From contig DBCE01000083.1 in the NCBI GenBank assembly GCA_002292895.1, positions 1 through 5,045 on the forward strand: a stretch of 5,045 bases of DNA. The letters run 5' to 3'. A program made the position numbers and the translations under genes. This document shows, piece after piece, positions 4,947 to 5,045 of the stretch (within the stretch, counting starts at the first letter, position 1; every line of letters begins with the position of its first letter). A model generated the notes under the pieces. It was not told the origin of the DNA. It worked only from the letters and a program-made list of their open reading frames with translations, and did no database searches. Source of the stretch: Phycisphaerales bacterium UBA966. Lineage in GTDB: Bacteria; Planctomycetota; Phycisphaerae; Phycisphaerales; SM1A02.

Positions 4947-5045
4947 GTTGCGCGCGGGTGAAGTGAGTTGAGACGTCTAACGCCCCCTCCGTTGCGGGCG
5001 GGTGAAGTGAGTTGAGTCGTTCAACCGCCCCCTCCGTTGCGCGCG
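4947..5045 (+). repeat. 44-45 bp tandem repeat array, continues past window
   Basis: Two full units and the start of a third are visible: 4947-4990 (44 bp), 4991-5035 (45 bp) and 5036-5045 (cut by the window edge). Each opens with GTTGCG then a GCGGGTGAAGTGAGTTGAG block (one base differs in the first 26). A short variable core follows (ACGTCTAAC against TCGTTCAAC), and each ends CGCCCCCTCC. In unit 2, GTTGA (5011-5015) pairs with TCAAC (5021-5025) and GGGCG (4996-5000) with CGCCC (5026-5030). The sequence before it (4908-4946) contains no gene and may hold a decayed unit (CGTTCACC then GTCCCC). The variable core is far too short for a CRISPR spacer. Confidence 0.7.

Noticed and set aside
4947..5045. 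CRISPR array
   Set aside because: The region differing between units is only 9-10 bases and similar in sequence, not a 25-40 base unrelated spacer. No cas gene is present.

Overview
The window is a GC-rich, gene-dense stretch of bacterial chromosome in which all supported genes lie on the + strand. Its core is a flagellar basal-body operon encoding FliE (MS-ring to rod junction) and FliF (MS-ring). The window therefore comes from a motile bacterium. Several features fit a divergent lineage such as a planctomycete (possibly the Phycisphaerae): the diverged FliE and FliF sequences, the wording of the Fis-type helix-turn-helix, weak or absent Shine-Dalgarno sites before some genes, and the lack of flgB, flgC and a separate fliG around fliE-fliF. 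That assignment is inference and no marker gene confirms it.

Layout. Positions 1-540 hold the 3' part of an unrecognised gene. It overlaps by four bases (ATGA) with 537-1571, which encodes a protein with a signal peptide and a C-terminal membrane anchor, also unrecognised. A small hairpin at 1580-1597 follows. About 1645-2055 encodes a short protein with a coiled-coil segment and a C-terminal Fis/NtrC-type DNA-binding domain. Positions 2056-2209 are a non-coding leader packed with inverted repeats, including a strong 17-bp hairpin at 2151-2189 just upstream of the fliE ribosome binding site. fliE (2210-2551) and fliF (2569-4191) follow. A 93-residue protein of unknown function (4188-4469) overlaps the fliF stop. 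Next is a small protein (4542-4907) whose second half resembles the C-terminal domain of the hook-length protein FliK. The window ends in non-coding DNA with the start of a 44-45 bp tandem repeat (4947 to the edge).

How the genes work together. FliF would form the membrane ring, FliE would join that ring to the rod, and the FliK-like protein, if real, would act in export-substrate switching. The Fis-type protein is a plausible regulator of flagellar genes because of its position and domain, but this is inferred.

The most notable point is that FliF does not stop after its usual FliG-binding tail. It continues into about 55-60 residues that read like the N-terminal domain of FliG, as if the MS-ring/C-ring interface were built in one chain. 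The fliE leader hairpin, with its competing pairing over the ribosome binding site, is the second most interesting signal.
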